From Diplodia intermedia (lineage: Eukaryota; Ascomycota; Dothideomycetes; Botryosphaeriales; Botryosphaeriaceae): a stretch of DNA of 64,000 bases. The stretch's first letter is position 1. The number at the start of each line of letters is the position of its first letter. A model generated the notes under the pieces. The model saw nothing but the letters and a program-made list of their open reading frames with translations, was not told the origin of the DNA and searched no databases. Below, piece by piece: positions 33,880 through 45,195 of the stretch. The stretch lies in assembly GCA_021495925.1 (NCBI GenBank), contig JAKEKT010000009.1, positions 186,001-250,000 on the forward strand, given 5' to 3'. The translations under genes and the position numbers were made by a program.

Positions 33880-34833
33880 GTGAGTGGTTGCATGGCCGGG
33901 CGGACACGATTTTGTATCTTGACAGAGTGAGCAGAGAGTCTCTCCCCTCCGGATAGGTAGTATGGGTTTGTGGAAAATGGTGACAAACCACGAGTGGTTC
34001 CTGCAGGTGATTTTGCACATCACCCCGGCGACGGCCCCACCCGTATTCGGTTTAGCGTCTCAAACTGTCCCGGTGATCGCCATGCCCTTCCACCCTATAT
34101 AAGCGCCTCCTCCCTCGACCTTTCCTCTCTCTTTTCTTTTCTTCTTCGTGCTACTCCCTTACTGGCGCGTTCGAGGAGGTTGGTGGAAAAGGACAAGAAG
34201 GCCTTGGCAGGCACCCAATCTTCTTGTCTGGGTTTTCTCTGGGCTCAGAGTTTTTTTACCCTGGAGTTGGCGATCTGCCTTCTCCGCTTTCGTTGATTGA
34301 CTGGACTTGATCCGGCCTTCGAGGAAGGGAAAATTAAGAGAAGAGCTCTGGCTAAGTGAAGCGCTCGGATTAAGTGAAGAGCGGCAGATTAAGAGAAGAG
34401 CCATGGAAGCTGCTGCGTCAGCCGCTCTCTCACTGATCGCCGTGGCGGAACGACTTCAGACTTGTCGCGTTGTGCGTTGGCGGGCGGCGGCAAAGTCGGA
34501 GTGAAGTGAAGCTGCTGGAACCATACGGCAAGTGCGCCTCACCTGCGCATGCCGCGCGCCAAACTGACTGGCGCAAGAGCGTACATCTATCTATCCACCA
34601 CCCTCCCGACCTCATCCAGCACTCTCCTCCACGACACAGCAGCAAGCGGCCGCTCCACCCTACCGCCGACGGTCATCCAGCTCAAACACCCCACACGCAT
34701 ACCAACAGCATCACCACGCACCACACCGCCCGCCCAGCCGCGCGCGCAACCTTGCCTCGTCCAAACCCCCAAAGAACCAGCTCACCCGAACCGAACAGAC
34801 CAACAAACCCACCTACTCAAGCCAGACGGAGCC
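33880..34833. other. Intergenic with probable 5' leader
   Basis: 954 bases. A TATATAA match lies at 34.1 kb. Downstream is a long C/A-rich segment in frame with the next gene, which may be leader or N-terminal coding sequence. Confidence 0.4.
34096..34102 (+). promoter_or_regulatory. TATA-like box (TATATAA)
   Basis: Followed by a CT-rich segment typical of fungal transcription starts. It is 730 bases from the preferred ATG of the next gene, so a long leader or a leader intron would be required. Confidence 0.35.
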
Positions 34834-35785
34834 ATGCCGACCCCGCCCACCGTCCCAGCCGCGACGACGTCGACGGCAACCGCGCCCACCACCACCCCCT
34901 TCGCCACGAGCACCCAGTACCCGCCCACGCTCAGCGGCACGCGCCTCTACCTGCGCGACGTGCACGCCCTCACCGTCCTTCTCACGCCGCCCATCCCGCC
35001 CGGCGCCAGCGCGACCATCGCGCGCTTCATCCGCCTCGTCTCGACGGGTGCCAACGGCCGGACCGACGCGTCCGCCCGCGGCCGCAACCGCTTCTACGTG
35101 CTCGCGCTCGGCCACTTCCCGCTGCTGCGCCGCCTGCTCATCGGCGCCAGCATCGGCGCGGGCGGGAGCGGGGACGGGGAAACGAAGGCGGCGGATCGGA
35201 CGACGACGATGCTGGTGTTGCCGCCGCCGACGGTGCTGCAGGAGAGGTTGCTGTGCATGTACGCGGCGTGGAGGGCGGAGATGGGCGTGGGCGGGGTGGT
35301 GCCGACGCCGGGGAAGACGCCGGGGACGTCGTCGCTGCGGGGGGATCAGCTGGTGAAGAAGAGGGAGGAGGTGAGAGATTGGCTGTTGTGCGCGTTGGAG
35401 GTGTTGAGGCGGTATGCGGGCAAGGAGAGGGATGGGCAGGGCGGCGGGGGCACGGGACCGGGGTCGTGGGGGGAGGTGAGGCAGGCGGCGGAGGTGCTTG
35501 GTGGTGAGTCTTGATGTCTTTCTTTTTCCTCCTCCCTTTCGGGAAGGGGGCGAGACAAGGACGAAGCATTTGCTGACTGGGCGATGTGAATTTACAGGGC
35601 TGAAGAACGATCCGCGCGGACCGCATTGGGCGCTGGCGGTGCACGCCAGGTTCCTGAAGGTCGACAATTGGGATGATGGCGAATCGGTTGCGCGGAAACA
35701 GAGCCAGCCCGCCACAGGAAGCCTGCTCGGAGACATCACGGATGTTATGCAGGGGGTCGAGACAAATGGCACCAAAGGAGTGTGA
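34834..35785 (+). CDS. Conserved-looking fungal protein, unknown
   Basis: Two exons (34834-35503, 35598-35785) give 285 aa. A Thr/Pro-rich N-terminus is followed by an ordered part: YPPTLSGTRLYLRDVHALTV, ATIARFIRLVSTGANGRT, RNRFYVLALGHFPLLRRLLI, VLQERLLCMYAAWRAEMGVG, VRDWLLCALEVLRRYAG, and after the intron LKNDPRGPHWALAVHARFL. I do not recognise the family. It looks helical and soluble, with Gly-rich loops. An in-frame ATG at 34549 would add 95 residues of C/A-rich composition and is less likely. The intron (GTGAGT to TTTACAG) is well formed. Confidence 0.65.
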
Positions 35786-36932
35786 GGAGGGCATGCCACG
35801 ATAGTGCTCATGAAAAGACACTTTACGACATTGCAAGAGGGAAAGGGCGAAGGGAAAAGGAAGGAAATGTTACCTGCAGCACACCACATGGGGTCAAAAG
35901 AAAGAAACAAAAAAAGAGGATATAAAGGTCAAATGGACGGCTAATGGAACTTCAGGCAGGCGAAAAGAAAAGGATTGGAGTTTCTTAATCAGGGATTTAA
36001 TTGCGGCAGGGGCTGGACGATTGCCATGGACATTTTAAGTGATCACCGCCTCCATAAGAAACCCTGCAATGGGAAGCAGTGATGCAGGTAGACTCCAAGT
36101 ATCACTATATAATTATTCGCTGCAACTCCTACAGTATCGCCGGCGTCTACACTCTGGCTTGGTCAAGGTGTAGGCGTCGGTGATATTAGACGCACTTTTC
36201 GGCGGCAGTGCAGGAGTTCGACTCCACCAAAAAGCACACCTCAGGGCAGATGCAGGAGTCCACTTCCTCCTAAAGAAATGATAATCGCAAAAAACCCAAG
36301 AGGTCCAACGGAAAGGGCTGCGAACGGGGTTTCTGGGCGCCCTCGAGGGCGTGTAGTTTTGCTTTTTTGCCCACCGTTTCTCTCTCTCCCTGCTTCAGTC
36401 GCTGTTCTCCGTCTTTTTGAACTCAGGTTTTGCGTATTTCTTGACTCACAGGTTCTGCTTGCGTGTGGGCGGTGATGATGGTAGCGAGTTGCGGTACCGG
36501 CACTTGAAAGTTTGAAGGCCACGGCGGTTCGGAACCGGACCAATCATCATCGCTCCCCTTTTTTGATCCTTGAAGGCAGCAAACCTAAGGTCTCGATAGT
36601 AGCGAGCGAGTGGCATCGAATAAAGTGGTGGTCGCAGATAAAGCAATGATGGCGATCACGTGGACGGGGATAGCACTGACGTGTCCGAACTGACTCAAGA
36701 ACCGTGGTTCAGACGCGTCTCCGCCCGCACGCGTTTTCCATCTCCAATTCCTTCAGAAATCCCCTGCTTCCTCCAGCTGCATCTCTCTGGCCTACATCAA
36801 TTGATGTTGCGTTCTATCTGAGCCAATTGCATCGCCGTCTCGTTTGCAGCTGCCGTTCTCGCTTCCAATTGCCGTCCTGCCGCTGCAATCGTTTACGTAT
36901 CCAGTAGGTCCATCATCGACGTGACAACAGCA
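35786..36932. other. Non-coding interval with structured segment
   Basis: 1.15 kb without a supported gene. At 36.07-36.27 kb it contains stems listed separately and three loosely similar (A/G)TGCAGGAG..CTCC-type stretches. The last 250 bases are the probable leader of the ATPase gene. Confidence 0.5.
36133..36187 (+). other. Long G.U-rich hairpin, possible structured RNA
   Basis: Arms 36133-36152 and 36168-36187 pair over 20 consecutive positions with no mismatch if G.U pairs are allowed (four G.U, sixteen Watson-Crick), around a 15-base loop. The wobbles are G.U only on the plus-strand transcript; on the other strand they would be A.C mismatches. Two smaller stems follow: GCACT/AGTGC (36192-36196 with 36207-36211) and GGAG/CTCC (36213-36216 with 36222-36225). 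Weak pol III A-box-like (36155-36168) and B-box-like (36215-36225) matches occur. It does not fold as a normal tRNA. Confidence 0.4.
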
Positions 36933-38739
36933 ATGAAGGCGTCGGCAGGGATCCGTCGCTCAGCCAGATACGGTAATCAGTCCACGAAGAGCAACAGTCA
37001 CATGAGTCACCACTAAACCCTCGCCCCTTCCACCCCACCACAGGCTACCTGCGCGCGCCCCGCCACATCCCGCGGTACCGCCTGTACCCCGGCCACCCGC
37101 TGTACGGAGCGGACCTGAACGAGGAGCAGCACCATGGCAAGAGCAAGGGATCGAGCAGAGGCAACGATGGCGACGACAACGCCGACTGGAAATCCAAGGT
37201 GCTCGAGACGACCATCACGACGCTGGGCTCCGTCGCCATCCTGGGCGGCGTCGGCTTCGCCTACCAGCACTACTACAAGGCCCAGGTCCTGTCCAAGATG
37301 GAGAACGCCTTCGACGCGGGCTTCTCGTCGCTCGAGCTGGCGTCGCTGGTGCGCCACTCGGACGGCAAGACGCCCATCGGCGGCGCCGACGAGCTGCTGC
37401 CCGAGGCGGCGTGGTGGATCCAGCGCGACGAGCAGCGCATGCTGGACGACATCCTGGCGGGGCGGGCGCGCGGCCACTACTACCTGCTGACGGGCGAGAA
37501 GGGCACGGGCAAGACGAGCATGCTGCTGGAGGGCATGCGCAAGGCCAACGGCGCGGGCGTCGCGCTGCTCGAGGCGCACGGCGACCCCGAGATCTTCCGC
37601 GTGCGCCTGGGCAAGGCGCTGGACTTTGAGTTCCACGAGGACTACATCGGCAGCCTGTTCAGCTTCAAGGGCCCGCGCGACACGACGGCGCTGCTGGACA
37701 TCGAGCGCGCCTTCAACAAGCTGGAGAAGGTGGCGCTGCGGCGCCACGGCCGCCAGGAGCGCCCGCTGGTGCTGGTCATCAACGGCATCCACCTGCTGCG
37801 GGACGACGAGGACGGCAGGGATCTGCTGGAGCTGATCCAGCAGCGCGCGGAGCTGTGGAGCGCGAGCGGGCTGATTACGTTGGTGTTGAGCAGCGATGAC
37901 TATTGGATCTCGGAGAGGTTGATCCAGCAGGCGACCAGGATGCAGGTCCTGAACATCCCGGATGTGCCGCGCGATGTGGCGGTGGACGCTCTTAAGCGGT
38001 TCAGGTTCAAGTTCAAGGACGAGGAGGTTGCGCCGTCCATCTTGCACGAGGTCTACAGCAAGGTCGGCGGGAGACTGCGGTTCCTGAATCAGGTGGCGAG
38101 GTCGGATAACATGCTGGACATGTGCGATGCCATAAACCGGAAGGAGAAGATTTGGCTGCTGAACCAGTGTTGGATTCTCGGGTAAGTATTGCAGGCCGGA
38201 ATTTGGAGGCTAAAGCTGACGGGTATTGTAGGGAGGAGATGGACGACGATGTCATGGACCAGCAGAAGTTTTGTGTAAATCCAGTCGTTCCGCTTCGAGA
38301 GGACAGAAGGTACTGACTATGACAGGCTGCTGCCATGGTGCTCGCCTCGGCTTTGGTGGAGCTAGAGGATAATGGAGCCGACCCAACAAGACTGCCGCAG
38401 ATGGAGGTGCACCAGGCGCGCCAGACCATGACCCGCGCCGACTTCCTGCAGCAATTAGATCACATCAACATCGTTGCCATCGACTCCAATGCCATGGTCC
38501 GGGCCGACTCGGTGCCCATGCAAAACGCCTTCCGCGAGATCTGCAGGGAGCCTGGATTCAAGGAGCACCTGGAAGGTACTATTGACCGCATCAGCGCCAT
38601 CGAGAGTCTGGGAAGAACGCGGGAGTTGGTACTGAAGGACTTGGTGGGCGACGGCGAGTACCAGCTGGCCGTCAGAAACGCCAAGGGATACGACCTTGAG
38701 ACAATCTCCATGAAGGTGAAGCCCCCACCTGAGTCATAG
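36933..38739 (+). CDS. Membrane-anchored P-loop ATPase, probably mitochondrial
   Basis: Four exons (36933-36972, 37044-38181, 38232-38274, 38326-38739) give 531 aa. The first 30 residues are rich in Arg/Ala/Tyr without acids (MKASAGIRRSARYGYLRAPR), like a mitochondrial presequence. One membrane segment follows (about 69-88). The AAA/STAND-type ATPase domain has Walker A GEKGTGKT at 164-171 and a Walker B-like strand LVLVINGIHLL, where Asn replaces the usual Asp. A winged-helix-like or helical C-terminal region follows. Tiny exon 3 (43 bases) codes for EEMDDDVMDQQKFC. I cannot name the orthologue. Role in organelle protein or DNA maintenance is inference only. Confidence 0.82.
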
Positions 38740-40908
38740 TGTAACAGGGAACCGTCCAAGATAAGTACGTACTCTTTTATACATCGGCGTTACTCGTTTC
38801 TCTGTCAGTGATCATCGTCAACATTTGCTGTTACAAAGCTACACAGTGGTGAAATACCGCACAAGGAAATTCCGGATCGACTGCACTACGCCAGTCTCGG
38901 TGGCTTCGTCAAATCTGTTGCTTCTTGTCTTGACATAGACTTCTGTAAAGTTTAAACTTGATGGCTTTTGGTTCCTTATCCAAACAAGTAACCCATGCAA
39001 TTTTGGAACGAGTAACAACCACATCTTCTTAACAGGCTTCGAGCATTAACGGTCAACACCGGAAGCCGTTGGCGTATCTCTCCATTCTCAGGGCACGTGT
39101 TAAGATGGGTAGCTCCAACGGGAGGGAATGGACAATTGTCACGTTCCCAATCCTCTCCAGATTCCCTGGATATTCAGCACACCAGACTAGCTAACGGTTT
39201 TGCTTCACCATTGAGACCAGACCAAGCCAAACTGGATCCATACAAACTGAGTTTGCCGGGGATACCGCTGCCTCCCGACCGGTATTGCTTCCGTCAATCA
39301 GAACGCCTACGGCATGCCCGAGGTCCTCTCGCATCGGGGCAGCGGGCGCCGCACCAACATGAACAGCAGAGACCGCCTTCCAAAGCCTAATCTCCCCTAT
39401 GGCGGAAACTGAGACGAAAGCGTGGCGGATTGAGAGGATGGAGGCGTGGGCAGCGGCAGCGGGGCCGTTGCGGGGAGGGCGAGTCGAAGGAACGCAAGGA
39501 GGAGAGTGAGGGTGATGGATGTGTATCACCATCTAAACACCTAACCATTGACGATGTAGGCGGCGCCGGTCACCATCTTCAAGATTCTCACCGGTATGAG
39601 ACTGGCGCTGTGGCGGCGCGCGGAGTTGGAGCTAGCGCAGTCGATCTGTGGCAGGCTGCCGGGCACCCCGAGGCACGATAAAATCACGGTGGAAGCGGTG
39701 GTGGTGGCGACGGTGTTGAATCTCGAAACGTTGGAGCTGCAATGGCAGGAAGCCACTGCACATCGCACTTTTGGTCGAATGCGCTGAGGTGCAAGCTGAT
39801 TGGCTGGGTTGGAGCGAGTGGCTCAGCACGAGGCTTGGGAGACGAGGCGTCCCAGCAGGGGCGCAATCCTTTCCGGAGCCACCATCCCATTCCTTCCCAA
39901 CGCCATGGCGTTCGCACTGCACCCCGAGTTCCACGGAGGCGTCCACGGAGGCGTCCACCCTGGACTTTCTGAAGGACCGAATTCTTAATGCTGATCGTCT
40001 TCTGGATCTCAGGATTCTGGAACCTGGAGCTTGGAAATCCTGCATGCACGGCTCCCATGCATGCCATTCGAGCGGTCGCTGGGAGTACAACGCACCACAG
40101 AGGCTCCATCCCGGAGAATCTGAATATTGGTCCTCTCGATTCCTTGCTGCAATGGTTCCACCTTTTCCACATCTGTACGGGTCCGGTGGGTATGGTTGCG
40201 GCACAGCAGTGCTGCTCCCGGCAGGAGACTTTCGGCGATAGCTCCAACGAGACGCATGGCTCAAGTCGACAAAAGGCACGGCGAGGAGACCGTTCAGGTT
40301 AAGGTCTCGTCGCACGCCTGTCTCATGCTGCAAGGTACGGCTTTCCATCACATAGCTCTGATGCCCACAATCCGTCTCGCCTCGCACGGCTACCCTGCAG
40401 CCAATTTCACGACTCAACCACACGGCTCCGTGACGGCCAATTGGCCCGGGCCGATGGCGACTCGTTTTGGACCCGATTTGCCGGGTTGGCGTGAAAGGCG
40501 GTCTCGGGGAACAAGGCAACCATAGTCGGTGCGCATGGATTAGAAGCAGGAACTGTGGCCGAACCGCCGCCTGACTCGCTCGCAGGCCGATCGCAGACCA
40601 AACACCCTGAGCATCAGCCGACGCACGGACGGCCGTTTGGGGATCATCCGACTGACTAGCATCCCGCACCGTTTTTGTGCAATGCCTCCGTCTCATAACT
40701 CTTGGCCTCTCAGTTATGCCACCGCCGCCATGCTTGCCTGATCGGAAGGCCACGCGGCGGAGACCGGCAGGGGGTCGGGAACGTGCTCCTGCCAGGGTGG
40801 ACCCCACCATAGCTCCAGCTGCTTGCTTAAGGTGGGGAGCTCCCAGGTCGATTCAGTCAAGTAAACAATTGATTCCTGGAGTCGTTGCTAGCTATACCAC
40901 AACTCATC
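38740..40908. other. Gene-poor stretch, 2.2 kb
   Basis: No supported gene. A 392-codon minus-strand frame (39632-40810) is open, but its composition is random-looking and no domain is seen. Small local duplications (GGAGGCGTCCAC twice at about 39.94 kb) occur. Confidence 0.4.
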
Positions 40909-42551
40909 ATGGGCAAGAAGGAGGTCTTCAACATCTACTCTCGCGGCTACGAGAACGATCCCGAAGTGGAGAGCTTCGAGCTCAGCGAGATCGACCATGC
41001 GCTGCCCAAGATTTACACCTTGTTGACGGTATGTTTGCCTGTTGGACTCAGGCGTCGGTCGATAGCTAACGGATGGACAGCTCGTCTACGAGCTCGACGC
41101 TGGAGCAGACAAGAAAAAACTAGCGCAGAACCTCAAGGAAGGCCTCGAGATCACCCTCAGCCAGTACCGCTCCCTCGCCGGCGAGCTGGAGACGGACCCC
41201 AACAATGGCAGGGTCTCGATCAAGAGGAAGAAGGGCAAGACGGTCGAGTACATTGTCAACGACATGTCGGACAACGACGACTTCCCCTCCTTCGAGGCGC
41301 TAGACCGGGAGGACTTCCCCGCCGGCAAGATGGACGGAGACCTGCTCCTGCCCACCGCCGTCACCCAGAAGCAGCCCTTGACTCCGATGGGTGAAGACAA
41401 GGACGACGAGACGCCCATCCTCGTCGCCCAGGTCAACTTCATCCGCGGCGGCGTCATCGTGGCGGCCGCTGTCCACCATTGCTGCTCCGACGGTAAGTCA
41501 TCCCCAACAGCTTGACACCCAAGGCCAACTGCTTACTTAATGCCTTCCCCCCCGCCAGGTCCCGGCACCGACGGCTTCCTCGCCCAATGGGCTGCCAACT
41601 CGCGCGCCACAGCCACCTCGTCTGCCCTGCCCTCGTTCGACAACAGCTGCCTGGACCGCACGCCGCTCATATCGAAGGCGAAGCCGTCGCCCGAGTGGAT
41701 GACGGCGACGCAGCGCAAGATCCGGTCCCTCGACCACGTCAAGGAGCCGCCGGCGCCGCCGCCGGCCGACTTCAAGATGCCGCCGCTGTCGCAGGTGATG
41801 CTGCACTTTTCGACGAGCGGGCTGGCGGCGCTGAAGGAGGCGACCAAGCAGCCGGGCGACGGCAGCGAGTGGGTCAGCACGTACGACTCCATCATGGCGG
41901 TGCTGTGGCGCGCCTTCACGCGCTCGCGGTTGGACATGTTCAAGCCGGATATGGAGAGCGACAGCCACCTGCTGCATGCCGTACGTTGCCCTTTCTCTCT
42001 CTCTCTCTCTCCTTCGTCGTCAACTAAACACGTAAAAATAACAGGTCGGCATCCGCAAAGCCGTCACCCCGGCCCTGCCCCCGCACTACCTCGGCAACGC
42101 CCTCCTGCTGCCCAAGCCGGGCGTGCCCATCTCGCGGCTGATCGCGGCCGACACGCTGCCGGCGGTGGCGGCGACGGTGCGGCAGTCGATCAAGGAGTAC
42201 ACGTCGCCGCAGATGATCGCCGACACGCTCGACTGGCTGGCGGGCACCGAGGACAAGTCGTGGATCGCGATCCGGGTCAACGGCTTCCTCGGCATGGACG
42301 TGTGCGGCACCAGCTGGGGCACCATGACGGCGTACGAGCGCGCCGACTTCGGCTTCGGCCTGCCGCGCGCCCTGCGCCGCCCGCGCCCGACGGTCGACGG
42401 CTACATCTTCATGTACCCGCGCCGCCCGAAGCAGGGCCCCGCCGCGGCCGAGGAGGGCATCGAGGTCTGCGTCTGCTTGGAGAGCTCGTGCATGGAGAAG
42501 TTGTTGCGGGATGCGGAGTTGGCGCGGTTCGCGCAGCCGAGGGGCTTGTGA
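40909..42551 (+). CDS. BAHD/trichothecene-3-O-acetyltransferase-like acyltransferase
   Basis: Four exons (40909-41028, 41081-41492, 41559-41980, 42045-42551) give 486 aa, the usual length for the PF02458 transferase family. The catalytic HxxxD motif is intact as His173-X3-Asp177 in HHCCSDG, split from the next exon by a phase-1 intron right after the Asp. The structural DFGWG motif appears as DFGFG (about 419-423). These enzymes move acyl groups from CoA donors to hydroxyls or amines of specialised metabolites, in the cytosol. The acceptor is unknown. The next gene, convergent, is a sugar-type MFS transporter; no polyketide or peptide synthase is nearby. Confidence 0.92.
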
Positions 42552-43192
42552 GGTTGATGGATGATGGGTGCATTTCCCCCCCTACTACTACTACTATTAT
42601 GTGTCGTCGGTGTTTGGTAGAGAGTGCGATAGATAGAACCCGTATGAATGCTTTTTTAAGAGTCTAATAATGTCCTACTCTCTCTTCTCATTCTCTTGCT
42701 TTTTTTTCCCCGTAAGGCGAAGTGATCACGTCCCCCCTTTTGACGATTGCTATGGCGGTGATGGTGCGGGTCCGATGGTGAGGTGGTGGTGTCGTATCGC
42801 TGAGCGGAAGAAGCAGTGAGATACCCCCCTGTCGATCGCTCCTGCCAACAGCGGCGCAGCTTGTGAGGGTCAAACACAGATACCCGACGACTTTGCCCAC
42901 CCCGGGCCACCAGCTCCCATCACATCAGCTCGACACGACATCACTTCCTCGAAACTACCACCACCACCACCATCACCCAGCTTTTCTCGAAAAGAATTTC
43001 GGTAATGAATGTTTTCATAGGCATTAAATCTCATGTATGTACTATTCTGCCGCATCGAATGGTATCATCGAAAATCAAAATCTCAAGTGTTTCCACCACC
43101 ACCACACATCACACACCACTGGTGTCTTCTCTACCTACTGGTGCCCCCCGTCTACGTCATTCAGATTACAACCCGGTAAGAGAAAAAAGACA
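42552..43192. other. Convergent 3' region
   Basis: 641 bases between acyltransferase and transporter stops. CTACTA microrepeat at 42.58 kb; otherwise nothing seen. Confidence 0.4.
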
Positions 43193-45195
43193 TCACTGGG
43201 CAGCCGCCTTCTCGTCTCCCGACACCTCGACGGACTGCGTGCGGGTAGATTCGCCCAGATCGGCGTGCAGCGCGTCCTCGAACTTGACCTGCACGTCGTC
43301 GCCGAAGAGCGGGCCGATCTCCTCGAGCGTGAGGCCGGTGGTCTGTCACGATTCCCCGCGTCAGCAAATAAAAAACCACGGATATCATCAAAACAGGGAG
43401 GTGTTGTTAAGTTGGTGGGGGTGGGGGGTTGAGGCAAGGTAGGGTAGGGTAGGAAAGAAAACGCTTACCTCAGGCAACAAGAAGTAGATGGCGACGCAGC
43501 ACGGGACGGTGATGGCGACGAAGACCATGTAGTACTCCCAGCCGATGGTGGCGAAGGCGGTGGTGGCGGGGTAGGTGTAGGCGAGGGCGGGGCCGAAGAA
43601 GCCGACGTAGTTGAGGGTGGCGCCCTTGCTGCGCAGGTGCGTGGGCCAGATCTCGGCGCCGTACACGTAGCCCGTGCACTCGATGGTGCTGGTGAACCAC
43701 ACGCCGAAGATGAAGTACATGGCCACGGCCGCGTTGAGCCCCGGCGCGTCCGTCGTCGCGAGGTAGTACTTCTGCAGCACCCCCTCGACAACCAGCAGGA
43801 CGGAGCAGCCGAAGCCGCCGATCACGAGAAGCTTCACCCGCCCCAGCCGGTCCATCAGCAGCACGTTGGCGAAGCAGCCGAGCAGCACGCACGCGTCCCA
43901 CGCGACGCCCAGCCCGAGCTGCGCCACGGTGCCGAAGCCGAGGTTGCCCATGAGGGTGCTGGTAAGGGGATGATGGTCAGTCAGGGTATCTCGGGAGGAG
44001 GGAAGCTACTCACGCGATGAGGTTGGCGATGACGGTGATGCCGGTGCTCTGGCCCATGGTCCACACGAGCAGCGTGCACACGGCGCGCTTCAGCATGCTC
44101 GGCGTCGTGAGGATGTACCAGTAGCTGCTGGGCAGGCTGCGCTCCGCCGCGATCTGCGCGCGGATCTGCACGAACTCGGCCTTGGCCAGCGTGCTGTCGG
44201 CCGGGTTGGCCGGGTTGCGGTGCAGCCGCTCGAGGATGCCGCGCGCCTCGTCCTCGCGCCCGCGCTCCATCAGCCAGCGCGGCGACTCGGGCAGCGCGAA
44301 GAGCGAGCCGAGGAAGATGCAGGAGAAGCCGGTGAGGACGATGTAGTTGAGGCGCCACGCGTAGTCCTTGGAGAAGAAGTGGTCAGTGGTTGTGATGAAG
44401 TGATGGACGGATGGAAGAGATGGCCACTCACGGCGTCGACGAAGTAGAAGGCGAAGCCCAGCAGGGCCGACACGATGTACGAGCCCACGACGCAGAGGCC
44501 CTGCGAGCCGACCAGCATGCCTCTGTTGTGCGGCGTCGCCAGCTCGGCCGTGTAGGTCGGCGTGTTGGCGAAGCACATGGCGGCGCCGAAGCCCGAGATG
44601 GTGCGGCCTGCGAGGAACATGGCCACGTTGGTCGAGCCGGCCGACAGTGCGCTGGCGAAGATGAGGAGCAGCGCGGCCACGCCGTTGGCGGCACGGCGGC
44701 CGAACCGGTTGGCGATGGGTGCTTGCACGATGACGCCAATGAGGGCGCCGCCGAAGAAGCTGGAGACCGCGTTAGTGGGTGGTTTCGAGGACTGTGCAAG
44801 AGCCATTGGTTGCCAATGGGGGCTCTGTTCAGCCCAATTGACATGCTACTGCTCATGGCTGGTGGTCTTGTCCATCTGATGTGGAGTGGACATCCAATTG
44901 CTGAAGCATCGTGCAAGGAGAAGAGAGACTTACCCTCCGACCATGCCATTGGTGCGCTCAATGGCGTCCGGAGTGGACAGGAACTTGGCAAGGAATGTTG
45001 GCTGTGCCAAAGTACCAGTCAAGATGTTGGCGGCATATCCGTAGATGAAGCCACCAAGACCGGCGAGGGCGATGGTCTGCGTAAGTCAGCGCGACTGAAT
45101 AGGAACAACGACTCAGGAGGCGAGCATACCGCATAGCTCATGGCACTCGTGTGACCACGGCCAACGACGGCCTCAACAGCAGGTTCCTTGCCCAT
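43193..45195 (-). CDS. MFS sugar transporter (SP family)
   Basis: Six exons (45195-45130, 45076-44934, 44759-44432, 44366-44014, 43958-43469, 43342-43193) give 509 aa. About twelve hydrophobic helices are expected. Signatures include NRFGRR after helix 2, the sugar-transporter motif PESPRWL at 205-211, MDRLGRVK in the second half and WPTHLRSKGATLNYVGFF. The cytosolic C-terminus (TGLTLEEIGPLFGDD) matches the usual SP-family ending. It should carry a hexose, disaccharide or related compound across the plasma membrane. The substrate cannot be told. Five introns are all short with GTGAGT, GTAAGT or similar donors. Adjacent genes are a BAHD-like acyltransferase and a PTH11-like receptor. Confidence 0.92.

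Noticed and set aside
36155..36236. tRNA gene
   Set aside because: A- and B-box-like strings and stems are present, but the T-arm and acceptor stem do not pair correctly and no standard anticodon loop forms.
37013..38047. 344-codon open frame on the minus strand
   Set aside because: It is antisense to the P-loop ATPase exon, whose GC-rich third positions keep the opposite strand open. No domain is visible in it.
39632..40810. 392-codon open frame on the minus strand
   Set aside because: Random-looking Arg/Ser/Cys-rich composition, no domain, no codon periodicity I could see and no splice-linked exons.
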